Of a DNA stretch of 64,000 nucleotides, positions 1-8,770 are shown piece after piece. The notes beneath the pieces were generated by a model. It worked only from the letters and a program-made list of their open reading frames with translations, had not been told where the DNA came from and made no database searches. The stretch covers positions 4,774,001-4,838,000 of the forward strand of contig NZ_AP023396.1 in NCBI RefSeq assembly GCF_014466955.1, given 5' to 3'. Numbering within the stretch: position 1 is the first letter of the stretch; each line of letters starts with the position of its first letter. Position numbers and translations under genes: made by a program. Origin of the DNA: Nocardia wallacei. GTDB lineage: Bacteria > Actinomycetota > Actinomycetes > Mycobacteriales > Mycobacteriaceae.

Positions 1-65
1 CTTCTGTTGGCATTGACCGTACCCTGCCAGGGCGATCCCGTGCAGGTAGAACTGTGAAGGCCGCT

Positions 66-464
66 TCAGCCCCCGATAACTCCTTGATAACCTGCGGCAT
101 CGAGCAGATCGGCGAGCGTCGCGTCCAGTTTCGCGGCGTCGTCGACCTCGAGTTCGAACATCCAGCCCTCCCCGTACGGATCGCTGTTGAGCGTCTCCGG
201 CGCGGAGTCCAAATCCTCGTTCACCGCAACGACTTTCGCGCCCAGCGGGGCGTAGATGTCGGACACGCTCTTGGTCGATTCCACCTCCGCGATCCCGTCG
301 CCCGCCGCGACCTCGCTGTCGACTGCGGGCAGCTGCACGAAGACGACGTCACCGAGCTGTGATTGGGCGTAGTCGGTGATGCCCACCCGCACCCGGGTAG
401 GGCCGACCCGCAGCACCCATTCGTGCTCCTCGGTGTACCGCAAATCCTCGGGAAGGTCGGTCAC
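66..464 (-). CDS. gcvH: Glycine cleavage system H protein
   Basis: Lipoyl carrier of the glycine cleavage system: it shuttles the aminomethyl group between the P, T and L proteins in the cytoplasm. The 132-residue product has the usual family length. The lipoylation motif VESTKSVSD puts the modified lysine at Lys65, and HEWV near residue 14 is the typical N-terminal beta strand. The GTG start at 464 is preceded at good spacing by GAAAGGA. It lies 42 bp after the pgsA-like gene on the same strand, so the two are probably cotranscribed; the same neighbourhood (pgsA2 close to gcvH) is known in M. tuberculosis. The P, T and L genes are not in this window. Confidence 0.95.
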   Translation of the reverse strand: MTDLPEDLRYTEEHEWVLRVGPTRVRVGITDYAQSQLGDVVFVQLPAVDSEVAAGDGIAEVESTKSVSDIYAPLGAKVVAVNEDLDSAPETLNSDPYGEGWMFELEVDDAAKLDATLADLLDAAGYQGVIGG

Positions 465-506
465 AGGTGCAGTCCTTTCACGGGCGTCCTCTCTCCGGCG
501 TCGTGA

Positions 507-1136
507 TCACTGTATCGGCTCGTGCGTTCCCTGCCGCACCGCCGGTATCGCCCGGGACACCGCCAGCGCCTTGCCGAGGTACAGGACCCCGGTCCAGAGG
601 TAGGCCGCCGTACCCCAGATCAACAGTGCCCACCCGAAGGCCCGGCTGAAACCCGCGGCCGCCCAATCCATCTGTCCGGCCAGCAGCCACGGCAACGCCG
701 ACATCAGCGCGAAGGTGGCCGCCTTGCCCAGATAGATCACCTCCGGCGGCGGCAGCCCGCGGCGGCGGTAGATCGGCAGCACTGCCGCCAGCACCAGATC
801 CCGCCCGATCAGCAGCACCACGAACGGCCACGGCAGGATGCCGCGCACCAGCAGCCCGAGCACGGTGGCGACCAGATACAGCCGATCCACGAACGGGTCC
901 AGCAACGCGCCCAGCCGCGAGTACTGGTCCAGCAGCCGCGCGAGCTTGCCGTCGAGGAAGTCGGTGAAACCGCTGACCACCAGCAGCGCGAACGCCCAGC
1001 CGTCGGCATGTTCGACCAGCAGCAGCCACAGCAGCACCGGGACACCGATCAGCCGCAGCACGCTGAGCACGTTCGGCACGGTGAGAATCCGGTCCGCGCG
1101 GGCGTCGGCCTGGAGGTCCGGGGGTTCGCTCGTCAC
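507..1136 (-). CDS. CDP-alcohol phosphatidyltransferase (PgsA2-like)
   Basis: Integral membrane enzyme that transfers a phosphatidyl group from CDP-diacylglycerol to an alcohol. The CDP-OH-P signature is complete: Asp62-Gly63-x2-Ala66-Arg67-x8-Gly76-x3-Asp80-x3-Asp84. Several hydrophobic segments follow, at about residues 18-42, 90-110, 120-140 and 150-185. At 209 residues it has family length. The acceptor alcohol cannot be read from sequence. The gene order next to gcvH matches pgsA2 of mycobacteria, whose substrate is itself uncertain. The GTG start at 1136 lacks an obvious Shine-Dalgarno. It is divergent from the cholesterol oxidase across 150 bp. Confidence 0.88.
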   Translation of the reverse strand: MTSEPPDLQADARADRILTVPNVLSVLRLIGVPVLLWLLLVEHADGWAFALLVVSGFTDFLDGKLARLLDQYSRLGALLDPFVDRLYLVATVLGLLVRGILPWPFVVLLIGRDLVLAAVLPIYRRRGLPPPEVIYLGKAATFALMSALPWLLAGQMDWAAAGFSRAFGWALLIWGTAAYLWTGVLYLGKALAVSRAIPAVRQGTHEPIQ

Positions 1137-1286
1137 AGCTGTTGCTTACCCGAAACGGCACAACAGCGCCATACGGGCGCGCGCTGAGGCGGCCGGGCGG
1201 GCAGGATATGTTCCGGGGCAGCTGCGGCAGGTGAAAGAATGAGTCGCAAATCGTTTCATTGCGGTGCGGTGGATTGAGAGGAAGAC

Positions 1287-2981
1287 ATGCCCGACTTCGA
1301 CTACGACGTGGTGGTGATCGGCTCCGGATTCGGCGGGAGCGTGAGCGCGCTGCGGCTGACCGAGAAGGGCTACCGGGTGGCGGTGCTCGAATCCGGGCGC
1401 CGCTGGCCGGCCGAGGCCATTCCGAAGACGAATTGGAATGTGCGCAAATCGATCTGGGCGCCGCGGCTGGGCCTGACCGGACCGCAGCGCATCAGTCTGC
1501 TCGGCAAGTGCGCGGTGTTCTCCGCCTCCGGGGTGGGCGGCGGATCGCTGATCTACGGCAACACCCTCTACGAGCCGCTGCCCGCGTTCTATCGCGACCG
1601 GCAGTGGGCCCACATCACCGACTGGAAAGCCGAGCTGGCGCCGTACTACGACCAGGCCCAGCGGATGCTCGGGGTGGCGCCGAACCCGCGGATGACGCCC
1701 GCCGACGAGGTGATTCGCTCGATCGCCGACGACATGGGCGTCCTCGACACCTTCCACGCCACGAACGTGGGCGTGTTCTTCAACGAGCCGGATCCGGGCA
1801 CCGAGGTCGACGATCCGTACTTCGGTGGCGTCGGCCCGCGCCGCAGCGGCTGCATCCACTGCGCGCGCTGCTTCACCGGCTGCCCGCACAACGCCAAGAA
1901 CACCACCCCCACCAACTACCTCTACCTCGCCGAGCAGGCCGGTGCGAAGGTGTTCGAGCTGACCACCGCCACCAAGGTGCGGCCGATGCTCGGCGGCGGC
2001 TACGCCATCGAGACCAAGCGCTCCGATCGCTGGGTTCGCAAGCAGCGCAGGACCTTTACCGCCGAGCAGGTGGTGTTCGCGGCGGCCGCGCTGGGCACCC
2101 AGAAGCTGCTGCACAAGATGCGTGACGAGAAGGTGCTGCCGAATCTGTCGCCACGGCTGGGCGAGCTGACCCGCAGCAATTCCGAGGCCATCCTGAACGT
2201 GGTGAGCCGGGATCGGTCCGATTTCGCGGAGGGCATCGCCATCACCTCCTCCATCCACCCCGAGCCCGACACCCACGTCGAGGTGTGCCACTACGGCAAG
2301 GGACAGAACGCACTGTTCCCGCTGTCGGCGCCGATCGTCGACGGCGGCGCGTTCCGGTTCCTGCGCTTCCTGCTGGCGATGGTGACGCAGCCGGCGGTGT
2401 TCCTGCGCAGCCTCAATGCCCGGCGCGCGTCGGAGAAGTCGGTGATCCTGCTGGTGATGCAGTCGCTGGACAACTCGCTCACCTCGTTCCGGCGCTGGGG
2501 GCAGCTGAAGACGAAACAGGGTACGGGACAACCGAATCCGACGTGGATTCCGCTGGCGCACGAGGTGGGCCGCCGGTTCGGCGAGAAGGTGAACGGCGAT
2601 GTGCAGGGGCTGGTGATGGACGTGTTCAATATCCCGGCGACCGCGCACTACATCGGCGGCTGTGTGATCGGCGAGACGCCGGAGACCGGCGTGGTCGACC
2701 CGTACCAGCGGGTCTTCGGCCATCCGGGGCTGCACGTCGCCGACGGTTCGGCGGTGACGGCGAACCTGGGCGTGAACCCGTCGCTGACCATCACCGCGCA
2801 GGCCGAGCGCGCGATGGCGTTCTGGCCCAACAAGGGTGCGGCCGACCCGCGCCCCGAGCTGGGGCAGCCGTATCGCCGGATCCGGCCGGTGGCGCCCGTG
2901 CAGCCGACCGTTCCCGACTGGGCGCCCGGGGCACTGCGGCTGCCGATCACCCCGGCCGGTCCGGCGGTGCCCACGGCCTGA
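1287..2981 (+). CDS. choD: GMC-family oxidoreductase, ChoD-type cholesterol oxidase
   Basis: Flavin-dependent oxidase of the glucose-methanol-choline family, expected to oxidise 3-beta-hydroxysterols. The FAD dinucleotide fold is at residues 7-35 (VVVIGSGFGGS, then the acidic VLESG). The C-terminal GMC block ADGSAVTANLGVNPSLT sits around residue 490. Length is 564 residues, like M. tuberculosis ChoD. There is a cysteine cluster C189-x2-C192-x2-C195-x3-C199 (ending TGCPHNAKN) that resembles an iron-sulfur ligand set and is shared with relatives as I recall them. GAGAGGAAG precedes ATG 1287. No export signal is visible. No KstR box was seen upstream, unlike the P450 gene 8 kb away. Whether the substrate is truly cholesterol is inferred from the family. 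Confidence 0.82.
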   Translation: MPDFDYDVVVIGSGFGGSVSALRLTEKGYRVAVLESGRRWPAEAIPKTNWNVRKSIWAPRLGLTGPQRISLLGKCAVFSASGVGGGSLIYGNTLYEPLPAFYRDRQWAHITDWKAELAPYYDQAQRMLGVAPNPRMTPADEVIRSIADDMGVLDTFHATNVGVFFNEPDPGTEVDDPYFGGVGPRRSGCIHCARCFTGCPHNAKNTTPTNYLYLAEQAGAKVFELTTATKVRPMLGGGYAIETKRSDRWVRKQRRTFTAEQVVFAAAALGTQKLLHKMRDEKVLPNLSPRLGELTRSNSEAILNVVSRDRSDFAEGIAITSSIHPEPDTHVEVCHYGKGQNALFPLSAPIVDGGAFRFLRFLLAMVTQPAVFLRSLNARRASEKSVILLVMQSLDNSLTSFRRWGQLKTKQGTGQPNPTWIPLAHEVGRRFGEKVNGDVQGLVMDVFNIPATAHYIGGCVIGETPETGVVDPYQRVFGHPGLHVADGSAVTANLGVNPSLTITAQAERAMAFWPNKGAADPRPELGQPYRRIRPVAPVQPTVPDWAPGALRLPITPAGPAVPTA

Positions 2982-3061
2982 CGCGCGCCGGTCGCCCACC
3001 GATCCGGCGCGGGCCCTTATGCTTTCGGGGGACAAGTGTCGACGGGAAGGGCTGATCGCCA

Positions 3062-3955
3062 ATGCTCGTGCGAGTGCAGAATGCCGCCGGCACCTTGGCC
3101 GAGCGGACGCTGGTCGATTGGCTGCGTACCTGGAAGGGCCCGGGTGATCCGCACGGCGTGGCCACGGTGAACTGCAGCCTGTTCCATGCCGATCGGCTCC
3201 ATCAGTTCGACGCGGTGATCTGGACGCCGACCAGCTGCGTGATCATCGAGGCCGAGGCGCTCGCGGAGCGGGCGAGCGGTGAGCTGGAGGTGCCGTTGAA
3301 CGGTCCCTGGCGGGTCGCCAACCAGATCGTGACGCTCGAGGGCGGGGACCGCCGCCCGCCGCTGGACAAGGCGCGCGACCACACCTACGCGCTGCAGAGC
3401 TGGCTGGCCGAGCGCGGTCTCGGGCAGCGGGTGGTGAGCGGGGTCGTGCTGGTGGTACCGCCCAACGGCTCGGACCTGCGCATCCGTCAGCTGTGGAGCG
3501 ATCCCAGTTTCGAGGTGGTGCTCGGTGACGATCCCCGGCGGCTGGCCGACTACCTGCACACGCTCGCCTCGCAGGGCCGCGCGCAGTGGACGCCCACCGA
3601 TATCGCGATGACCTTCCGCGGGCTCGGCCTGCTGCCGTATCTGCCCGCGCCGCAGGATCTCGAGCACGAGGGCTTCGGCGGTCCGGTGGACATCACGCTC
3701 TGGTACGGCGGCCCGCAGCAGGCCCAGGCCGAGGCGTACCTGGAGCAGAAGACGCAGGCCGAGCAGGCCTACGCCGGTCCGCTGGCGATCACGATGCCGT
3801 GGTACAGCCCGTGGAAGCTGTATCCGAAAGAGGCCGAGCGGGTCGATTTCGGGCGCGGATTCCTGCGCATCGCCCTGGCGATCGGCATGCTGATCGCCTT
3901 CGCGTGGGTGCTGTGGTTCGTGATCTCGCTGGTGCTCACCTACGGTCCCGGCTGA
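3062..3955 (+). CDS. NERD-like nuclease-fold protein with C-terminal membrane anchor
   Basis: 297-residue protein. Residues about 40-110 carry the pattern FDAVIWTP..CVIIEAEAL, an Asp followed by a hydrophobic strand and Glu, which resembles the NERD/restriction-endonuclease-like core (D-x(n)-E-x-E/K). A single hydrophobic segment at about residues 268-292 (GMLIAFAWVLWFVISLVL) would anchor the C-terminus, leaving the nuclease-like part in the cytoplasm. No biochemical role is established for this type. The ATG at 3062 follows GGGAAGGGCTGATCGCC. The end overlaps the convergent PAP2 gene by 20 bp. It could instead be a degenerate, non-catalytic member. Confidence 0.55.
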   Translation: MLVRVQNAAGTLAERTLVDWLRTWKGPGDPHGVATVNCSLFHADRLHQFDAVIWTPTSCVIIEAEALAERASGELEVPLNGPWRVANQIVTLEGGDRRPPLDKARDHTYALQSWLAERGLGQRVVSGVVLVVPPNGSDLRIRQLWSDPSFEVVLGDDPRRLADYLHTLASQGRAQWTPTDIAMTFRGLGLLPYLPAPQDLEHEGFGGPVDITLWYGGPQQAQAEAYLEQKTQAEQAYAGPLAITMPWYSPWKLYPKEAERVDFGRGFLRIALAIGMLIAFAWVLWFVISLVLTYGPG

Positions 3956-4568
3956 TCGGTCCCAGCGCCGCGTACATCGCCGTCACGAGGGCGATCGCCG
4001 CGGCCGTCCCGCCGAGAATATCGGTCGGATAGTGATAGCCGAGCCCGACCATGCCCACGGCCACACCCGCCAGCAGCACCGCGGCCACGGCGACCTGCGC
4101 GGCCCGGATCCGCTGATCCTCGGCGAGCAGCACGAAAGCCGTTGCGATGGCGACGAAGTGGACGGTGTGACCGCTCGGATACGCCAGGTAATCCTGTAAT
4201 GGCCTGTCCCACAGCGGTTTCAGCACCCACGTATTGACCGCCACCGCGACTTCCGGCGCCACGAGCAGGAACCCGGCCCGCCACCACTCCCGCCGCACCC
4301 CGTACCCCACCACACCGATCACCAACACCGGCAACAACACATAGGCGTTACTGGGCACCACCAACCCCTCGAACACCCCCGGATGCGCCCCCAACCCCGC
4401 CCGCACCCACTCCCCCACCACCCGATCGAACCCCGTCGCCCCACCACCGGGAAATGTCAGCGGCAACAGCACCACGACGAGCACCCCGGCCCCCACAGCC
4501 GCGACCAACCCACCCCACCGCACCCCAGCAACACCCGAACAATTCACCGCTCGAAGATAACGACCCAC
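3936..4568 (-). CDS. PAP2-family membrane phosphatase
   Basis: Type-2 phosphatidic acid phosphatase family protein, 210 residues, with about five transmembrane helices. The three PAP2 motifs are present: Lys117-x4-Arg122-Pro123, Pro131-Ser-Gly-His134, and His179-x3-Asp183 within GYHYPTDILGG. The leading Ser-Arg of motif 3 is replaced by Gly-Leu, so the motif is not perfect. Likely substrates are lipid phosphates such as polyprenyl or phosphatidyl phosphates. The 5' half uses an unusual number of G-ending codons (GTG GGG GCG), continuous with the G-rich strand of the repeat array just upstream, which suggests a local compositional bias. It overlaps the NERD-like gene tail to tail. Confidence 0.85.
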   Translation of the reverse strand: MGRYLRAVNCSGVAGVRWGGLVAAVGAGVLVVVLLPLTFPGGGATGFDRVVGEWVRAGLGAHPGVFEGLVVPSNAYVLLPVLVIGVVGYGVRREWWRAGFLLVAPEVAVAVNTWVLKPLWDRPLQDYLAYPSGHTVHFVAIATAFVLLAEDQRIRAAQVAVAAVLLAGVAVGMVGLGYHYPTDILGGTAAAIALVTAMYAALGPISRDRR

Positions 4569-4616
4569 TCCACCCTTGAACCCTTCCCCCGCCAGCCCTC
4601 ACACCCCCACCCGGCC

Positions 4617-4905
4617 CAAACCACATCCCGCCACTCCCCCACCCCATTCGGACCACCCCACATCCCCGACCATCCGGCCACCACATCCCGCCCTCCGGAC
4701 GCGCACAACATCCTCGCCCGAGCCCACATCACATCCCACTCCCCAAGCCCGCAACATCCGCTCACCCGAACACTCACCACGTCCCGCAACCCAGACGCGC
4801 ACAACATCCGCTCACCCGGGCGCACGCCACGTCCCTCAGCCGCGCCCGCACAACGCCATCTGGGCGCGCACTGCATTCAGCTACCCGAGCGCACTACATC
4901 CGTCG
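4617..4905. repeat. Degenerate tandem array, about 12 units of roughly 24 bp
   Basis: On the + strand this stretch is strongly C/A-rich and carries ACATCC or ACGTCC cores at 4623, 4660, 4683, 4708, 4731, 4754, 4779, 4804, 4829 and 4896, with weaker cores near 4853 and 4875. Spacing is mostly 23-25 bp. The best conserved pair reads GCGCACAACATCCGCTCACC around 4798 with a close relative around 4750. Open frames here are low-complexity and not coding. It separates the PAP2 gene from the acyl-CoA oxidase hairpin. Function unknown. Confidence 0.75.
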
Positions 4906-4921
4906 CCGTGCCAGCACTATT

Positions 4922-4960
4922 CCCTGTCATCCCGGCACGCTTTTCGCCGGGATGACAGGG
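4922..4960. terminator. Perfect 15-bp hairpin (REP-like or terminator)
   Basis: CCCTGTCATCCCGGC (4922-4936) is exactly complementary to GCCGGGATGACAGGG (4946-4960) across a 9-nt loop ACGCTTTTC. It begins 21 bp beyond the stop of the acyl-CoA oxidase gene (minus strand), the right place for a terminator, but no T-run follows on that strand. The core GTCATCCCGGC is also the form of dispersed repetitive palindromes in other bacteria, so it may be a REP element. Confidence 0.7.
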
Positions 4961-4981
4961 CACCGCGAAACCCCTTGCCGC

Positions 4982-6910
4982 TCACATGCCCTGGTGGACG
5001 CTCGCGTCGTCGAGCATGGCCGCGTGGAGGAGGGCATCGGGGACGCCGAGGGCCTCCACCAGGGTGGTGGAGTGGGGGCGGAGGCGGTCGACCAGTTCGT
5101 TGACACCGCGGCGGACGGCCTTGGCGCGTTCGACCGACATGAAGCGGTGCATGATGTACCACGCCTGGTTCTGTTCGAGCGAGGAGTAGACGAACAGGTC
5201 GCACACCGTCTCGGCGAGTTCGCGGGCATCGGGATCGTCGATGCCGGCGATGCCCTCGATGAACGCCTCCAGCACCAGCCGGTCGATATGCGCCTCGCCC
5301 GCCGCGAGGATGTGGTCCTGGGCATTGTTGAACGCCTCGAACGGCCCGGTCTCCTTGGCCCGCGCCTGCAGCCGGTGCGCGGCCGTGCGAACCAGATAGT
5401 CCTCGCGGTCGGCGAACAGCTGCAGCTGCACGGAGCGGCGGGCCAGATCGCCGTCGTCCACGCCGCTGTCGGAGCGGTCCCGCAGCCGCTGGATGAGCTG
5501 CCGCACGCCGGTGCCCTGGCGCACCACGTCACGACCCATGGTGGCGGCGAACCGCACCCAGCCCAGCGCGTCCAGATCGCGGACCTCGTCGGCGTAGGCG
5601 GTGAGCAGTTCCTTGGCCACCAGCTGGGTGAGCACCACGTTGTCACCCTCGAAGGTGGTGAACACGTCGGTGTCGGCCTTCAGTGTCACCAGCCGGTTCT
5701 CGGTGAGATACCCTGCGCCGCCGCAACATTCGCGGCACTCCTGGATGGCCCGGGTGGCGTGGCGGGTCTGCGCGACCTTCAGGCCCGCCGCGCGCTTCTC
5801 CAGCGCCCGCTGCGAACTGGGGTTGAGATCCTGCCCGGTCTGGACCGCGTGCATGCGCCGCACCAGGTCGTTCTGCGCGAACGACAGCGCGAACGCCCGC
5901 GCCACGTGCGGCAGCAGCCGCCGCTGATGGCTGCGGTAGTCCAGCAGCAGGACCTCCTCGCCGCTGTCGGGATCGTCGAACTGGCGGCGGCGGTCGGCGT
6001 AGCGCAACGCGATGCTCAATGCCACCCGCGCGCCCGCCGCGGCCGCGCCACCGACGCTGATCCGCCCGCGCACCAGCGTGCCGAGCGTGGTGAAGAAGCG
6101 ACGGCTGGGGTTGTCGATCTCGGAGTGGTAGGTGCCGTCGGGCGCGACATCGGCGTAGCGGTTGAGCAGGTTCTCGCGCGGGATCCGCACGCGGTCGAAC
6201 ACGATCCGCCCGTTGTCGACGCCGGGCAGCCCGCCCTTGAGCCCGCAGTCGGAGGTCGTGACGCCGGGCAGGTCGCGGCCCTGCTCGTCGCGGATCGGGA
6301 CCAGGAAGCAGTGCACGCCCCGGCTCTCGCTCCCGGTGATCAGCTGCGCGAACACCGCGGCCATCCGGGCGTGCTCGGCGGCGCCGCCGATGTAGTCCTT
6401 GCGCGCGGAGTCGGTGGGACTGTGCACCACGAATTCCTGGGTGGCCGGGTCGTAGGTGGCGGTGGTCTCCAGATTTGCCACGTCGCTGCCGTGCCCGGAC
6501 TCGGTCATCGCGAAACAGCCCAGCAGATCCAGCGACAGCAACCGCTTCACGACGTCGCGATGGCGGTCGGTGCCGAGGTTCTCCACCGCGCCGCCGAACA
6601 GACCCCACTGCACGCCCGCCTTCACCCACAGCGACAGATCGGTGTAGGCGAGCATCTCCAGCCCGGTCACCGCGCCGCCCGGGTCACCGGAACCGCCGTT
6701 CTCGAGCCGGAAACCCTTTTCGGCCAAACCGAATTCGGCCACCAAGCGCATCTGGTCGAGTACCCGCGCGCGGGCGGCGCGGTAGTCGAGGTACGGATCG
6801 CCGAACAGGCGGTCGTCGCACAACTGCTCGCGCGCCTGCTCGCGAATGTCGCGCCAAGGTCCGTCGAGGGCCGCTCGCAAGTGGTCCGCGGTCGAGTTCT
6901 CAGTGCCCAT
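4982..6910 (-). CDS. Acyl-CoA oxidase/dehydrogenase family protein (ACOX-like)
   Basis: 642-residue flavoenzyme of the large acyl-CoA oxidase type, introducing the trans-2 double bond into acyl-CoAs. The FAD/acyl binding block FAMTESGHGSDV lies in the first third and ECCGGAGYL in the second half, followed by TTFEGDNVVL, the ACOX-type motif that carries the catalytic glutamate. Length fits ACOX (about 650) rather than the 380-residue dehydrogenases. The ATG at 6910 is chosen over the upstream GTG at 6973 because homology-like sequence starts after it; no strong Shine-Dalgarno is seen for either. Whether electrons go to oxygen or ETF cannot be told. A perfect hairpin follows the stop. Confidence 0.85.
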   Translation of the reverse strand: MGTENSTADHLRAALDGPWRDIREQAREQLCDDRLFGDPYLDYRAARARVLDQMRLVAEFGLAEKGFRLENGGSGDPGGAVTGLEMLAYTDLSLWVKAGVQWGLFGGAVENLGTDRHRDVVKRLLSLDLLGCFAMTESGHGSDVANLETTATYDPATQEFVVHSPTDSARKDYIGGAAEHARMAAVFAQLITGSESRGVHCFLVPIRDEQGRDLPGVTTSDCGLKGGLPGVDNGRIVFDRVRIPRENLLNRYADVAPDGTYHSEIDNPSRRFFTTLGTLVRGRISVGGAAAAGARVALSIALRYADRRRQFDDPDSGEEVLLLDYRSHQRRLLPHVARAFALSFAQNDLVRRMHAVQTGQDLNPSSQRALEKRAAGLKVAQTRHATRAIQECRECCGGAGYLTENRLVTLKADTDVFTTFEGDNVVLTQLVAKELLTAYADEVRDLDALGWVRFAATMGRDVVRQGTGVRQLIQRLRDRSDSGVDDGDLARRSVQLQLFADREDYLVRTAAHRLQARAKETGPFEAFNNAQDHILAAGEAHIDRLVLEAFIEGIAGIDDPDARELAETVCDLFVYSSLEQNQAWYIMHRFMSVERAKAVRRGVNELVDRLRPHSTTLVEALGVPDALLHAAMLDDASVHQGM

Positions 6911-7264
6911 AACCCGACGATAGCCGCCCACGCGCGCCTTAATCCGGACCGTAACCCACGACACCCCGGGCACTCGCCACGCACTACTCCCCGGCGCCGC
7001 GGTCGGTGCCGCCGAAAGCCAACTCCACCAATGCCTTTGCGGTCTCGGTACCGGTTCCCGAGCGCCGCCGGGCAGTGCGCCCGCGGGCGCCGGGGTAACG
7101 GTCGGGTATCGGGCGTGGGTCGGCCAGGTAATGCCGAATTCGCCACACCTCGAGCCGGGCCGTTACCGAGCTACGACGCCGCGTACCCGGCTCGACCTGC
7201 GGATTTACCCGAAATGCCGGTCACGTTGTGTCCGGACCGTGATCACCGGTGCGCAGCACGGAGG
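6911..7264. other. Intergenic stretch without a convincing gene
   Basis: Divergent spacer between the acyl-CoA oxidase and the ThrE gene. Reading frames on both strands are arginine/proline-rich shadows. No tRNA, repeat or strong hairpin was seen; the thrE promoter candidate lies at its right end. Confidence 0.6.
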
Positions 7265-7293
7265 CTGACGGATTGCGGGGCAGCATCTACCTT
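7265..7293 (+). promoter_or_regulatory. Candidate sigma-A-type promoter giving a leaderless thrE transcript
   Basis: CTGACG (7265-7270), a 17-bp spacer and TACCTT (7288-7293) are followed after 7 bp by the GTG start of the exporter gene. That distance is the one seen for leaderless actinobacterial mRNAs, and no Shine-Dalgarno is present, so promoter and start support each other. Confidence 0.5.
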
Positions 7294-7300
7294 GCAGGGT

Positions 7301-8770
7301 GTGAGCGAAGAGGTCGATACGGAAATCATCCGTGACGCGCCGCCGCATCCGCGGACGTCGGGCGTGCGACGCGCGCTGACCAAGTTCGCCGGCAGACTGG
7401 TCGCCGAGCGTCAGGCCACGGTCGACGCCGTGGTGCAGGCCCCCGCGCCGCTGCAGCCCATCGACCTCACCGACGACGCCCGCGTCACCCAGGTCCTCGA
7501 TCTGGCCGAGCGCGTGGGCGAGGTGGTGCTGGCCTCGGGCACCGGTGTCACCGACACCATGACCCAGGTCGAGTTCATCGCCGCCACATACGGTTTGGCA
7601 CAGTGCGATATCGACGTCACCTACAATTCGATCCGTATCTCCGCCGACCGCGGCCCCACGCTGCCGCCGGCCAGCACCATGCGGATCGTGAACTACCGCT
7701 CGCTGGACTTCACCCGGCTGGCGGCCGTCGACCGGCTCACCCGCCGCATCCGCCGCGAGCTGGTGCCGCCGGAGGAGGCGCTGGCGGCGCTCGAGGAGAT
7801 CACGACCGCGCCGCACCCCTACAACCGCTGGGTCGCGACGTTCGGGTGGTCGCTGATGGCGGCCTCGATCGCGCTGCTGCTCGGCGGAGGCGTCCTGCTC
7901 GCCTCGATCAGCTTTCTGGCCACCGCGGCCATCGACCGCACCAACCGCTGGCTGAACCGGCGCGGGCTGCCGTTCTTCTTCCAGCACATGATGGGCGGGG
8001 CCATCGCCACGGTGCCGGCGATTCTGCTGAACACCTTCGGCGGCCGGATCGAGGCGAATTCCTCGCTGATCGTGGCGGCCGGTATCACCGTGCTGCTCAG
8101 TGGGCTGAGTCTGGTCGGTTCGGTCGAGGACGCCATCACCGGCGCGCCCATCACCGCCGCGGCGCGCATGCTGGAGCTGCTCGTCATGACGGGCGGCATC
8201 ATCGCCGGTGTGGCGCTCGCGCTGCGGGCCGCGGAGTTGCTCAACGCGTCCTCGCCCCACATCGATATGTCGTCGTCGTCCTACGACATCACCAATCTGC
8301 CGGTGAAGCTGATCGCCGGCGCCGTGGCGTCGCTGGCGTTCGCGCTGGCCTGCTACGCGGAGCGGCGCGCGCTCGCGGCGGCGGCGCTCAGCGGTATGGC
8401 GGCGACGGTGTGCTATCTGTTCGTGCAGTACGCCGATTTCGGCCCGGTGGTGTCCTCCGGTGTGGCCGCGACCGTCGTCGGTCTGGCCGGTGGTCTGATG
8501 GCCCGCCGCGCACTCACCCCGCCGCTGGTCGTGGCGGTCGCCGGGATCACCCCGCTGCTACCGGGTCTGAAGGTCTACCGCGGCCTCGCCGCACTGCTCA
8601 ACGACCAGCAACTGCTCGGCCTCAACCAGATGCTCGCCGCCTTCGGCGTCGCCTGCGCCCTCGCCGCGGGCGTCACCCTCGGCGAATGGATGGCCCGCTT
8701 CCTCCGCCAGCCCCGAATCCTCCGCCGATTCCAGGGCATCCGCCGCCCGGTCCTGGACACGATGAACTGA
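7301..8770 (+). CDS. thrE: Threonine/serine exporter, ThrE family
   Basis: 489-residue inner membrane protein. The N-terminal cytoplasmic domain (to about residue 180) and the ten-helix C-terminal region are the ThrE/ThrP fusion typical of actinobacteria. The motif PLLPGLKVYRGL near residue 425 is the family hallmark, and a conserved DTMTQVEFIA segment lies in the first domain. It is expected to export threonine and serine by proton antiport. The open frame extends far upstream through the antisense of the oxidase gene; the GTG at 7301 is chosen because of the promoter 7 bp before it. The stop codon lies inside the first copy of a 43-bp tandem repeat. Confidence 0.85.
   Translation: MSEEVDTEIIRDAPPHPRTSGVRRALTKFAGRLVAERQATVDAVVQAPAPLQPIDLTDDARVTQVLDLAERVGEVVLASGTGVTDTMTQVEFIAATYGLAQCDIDVTYNSIRISADRGPTLPPASTMRIVNYRSLDFTRLAAVDRLTRRIRRELVPPEEALAALEEITTAPHPYNRWVATFGWSLMAASIALLLGGGVLLASISFLATAAIDRTNRWLNRRGLPFFFQHMMGGAIATVPAILLNTFGGRIEANSSLIVAAGITVLLSGLSLVGSVEDAITGAPITAAARMLELLVMTGGIIAGVALALRAAELLNASSPHIDMSSSSYDITNLPVKLIAGAVASLAFALACYAERRALAAAALSGMAATVCYLFVQYADFGPVVSSGVAATVVGLAGGLMARRALTPPLVVAVAGITPLLPGLKVYRGLAALLNDQQLLGLNQMLAAFGVACALAAGVTLGEWMARFLRQPRILRRFQGIRRPVLDTMN

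Noticed and set aside
4952..7300. Very long + strand open frame leading into thrE (over 700 extra codons)
   Set aside because: It is antisense to the acyl-CoA oxidase, has shadow-like composition (His/Arg/Val rich) and no family similarity. Only the part from 7301 is a real gene.
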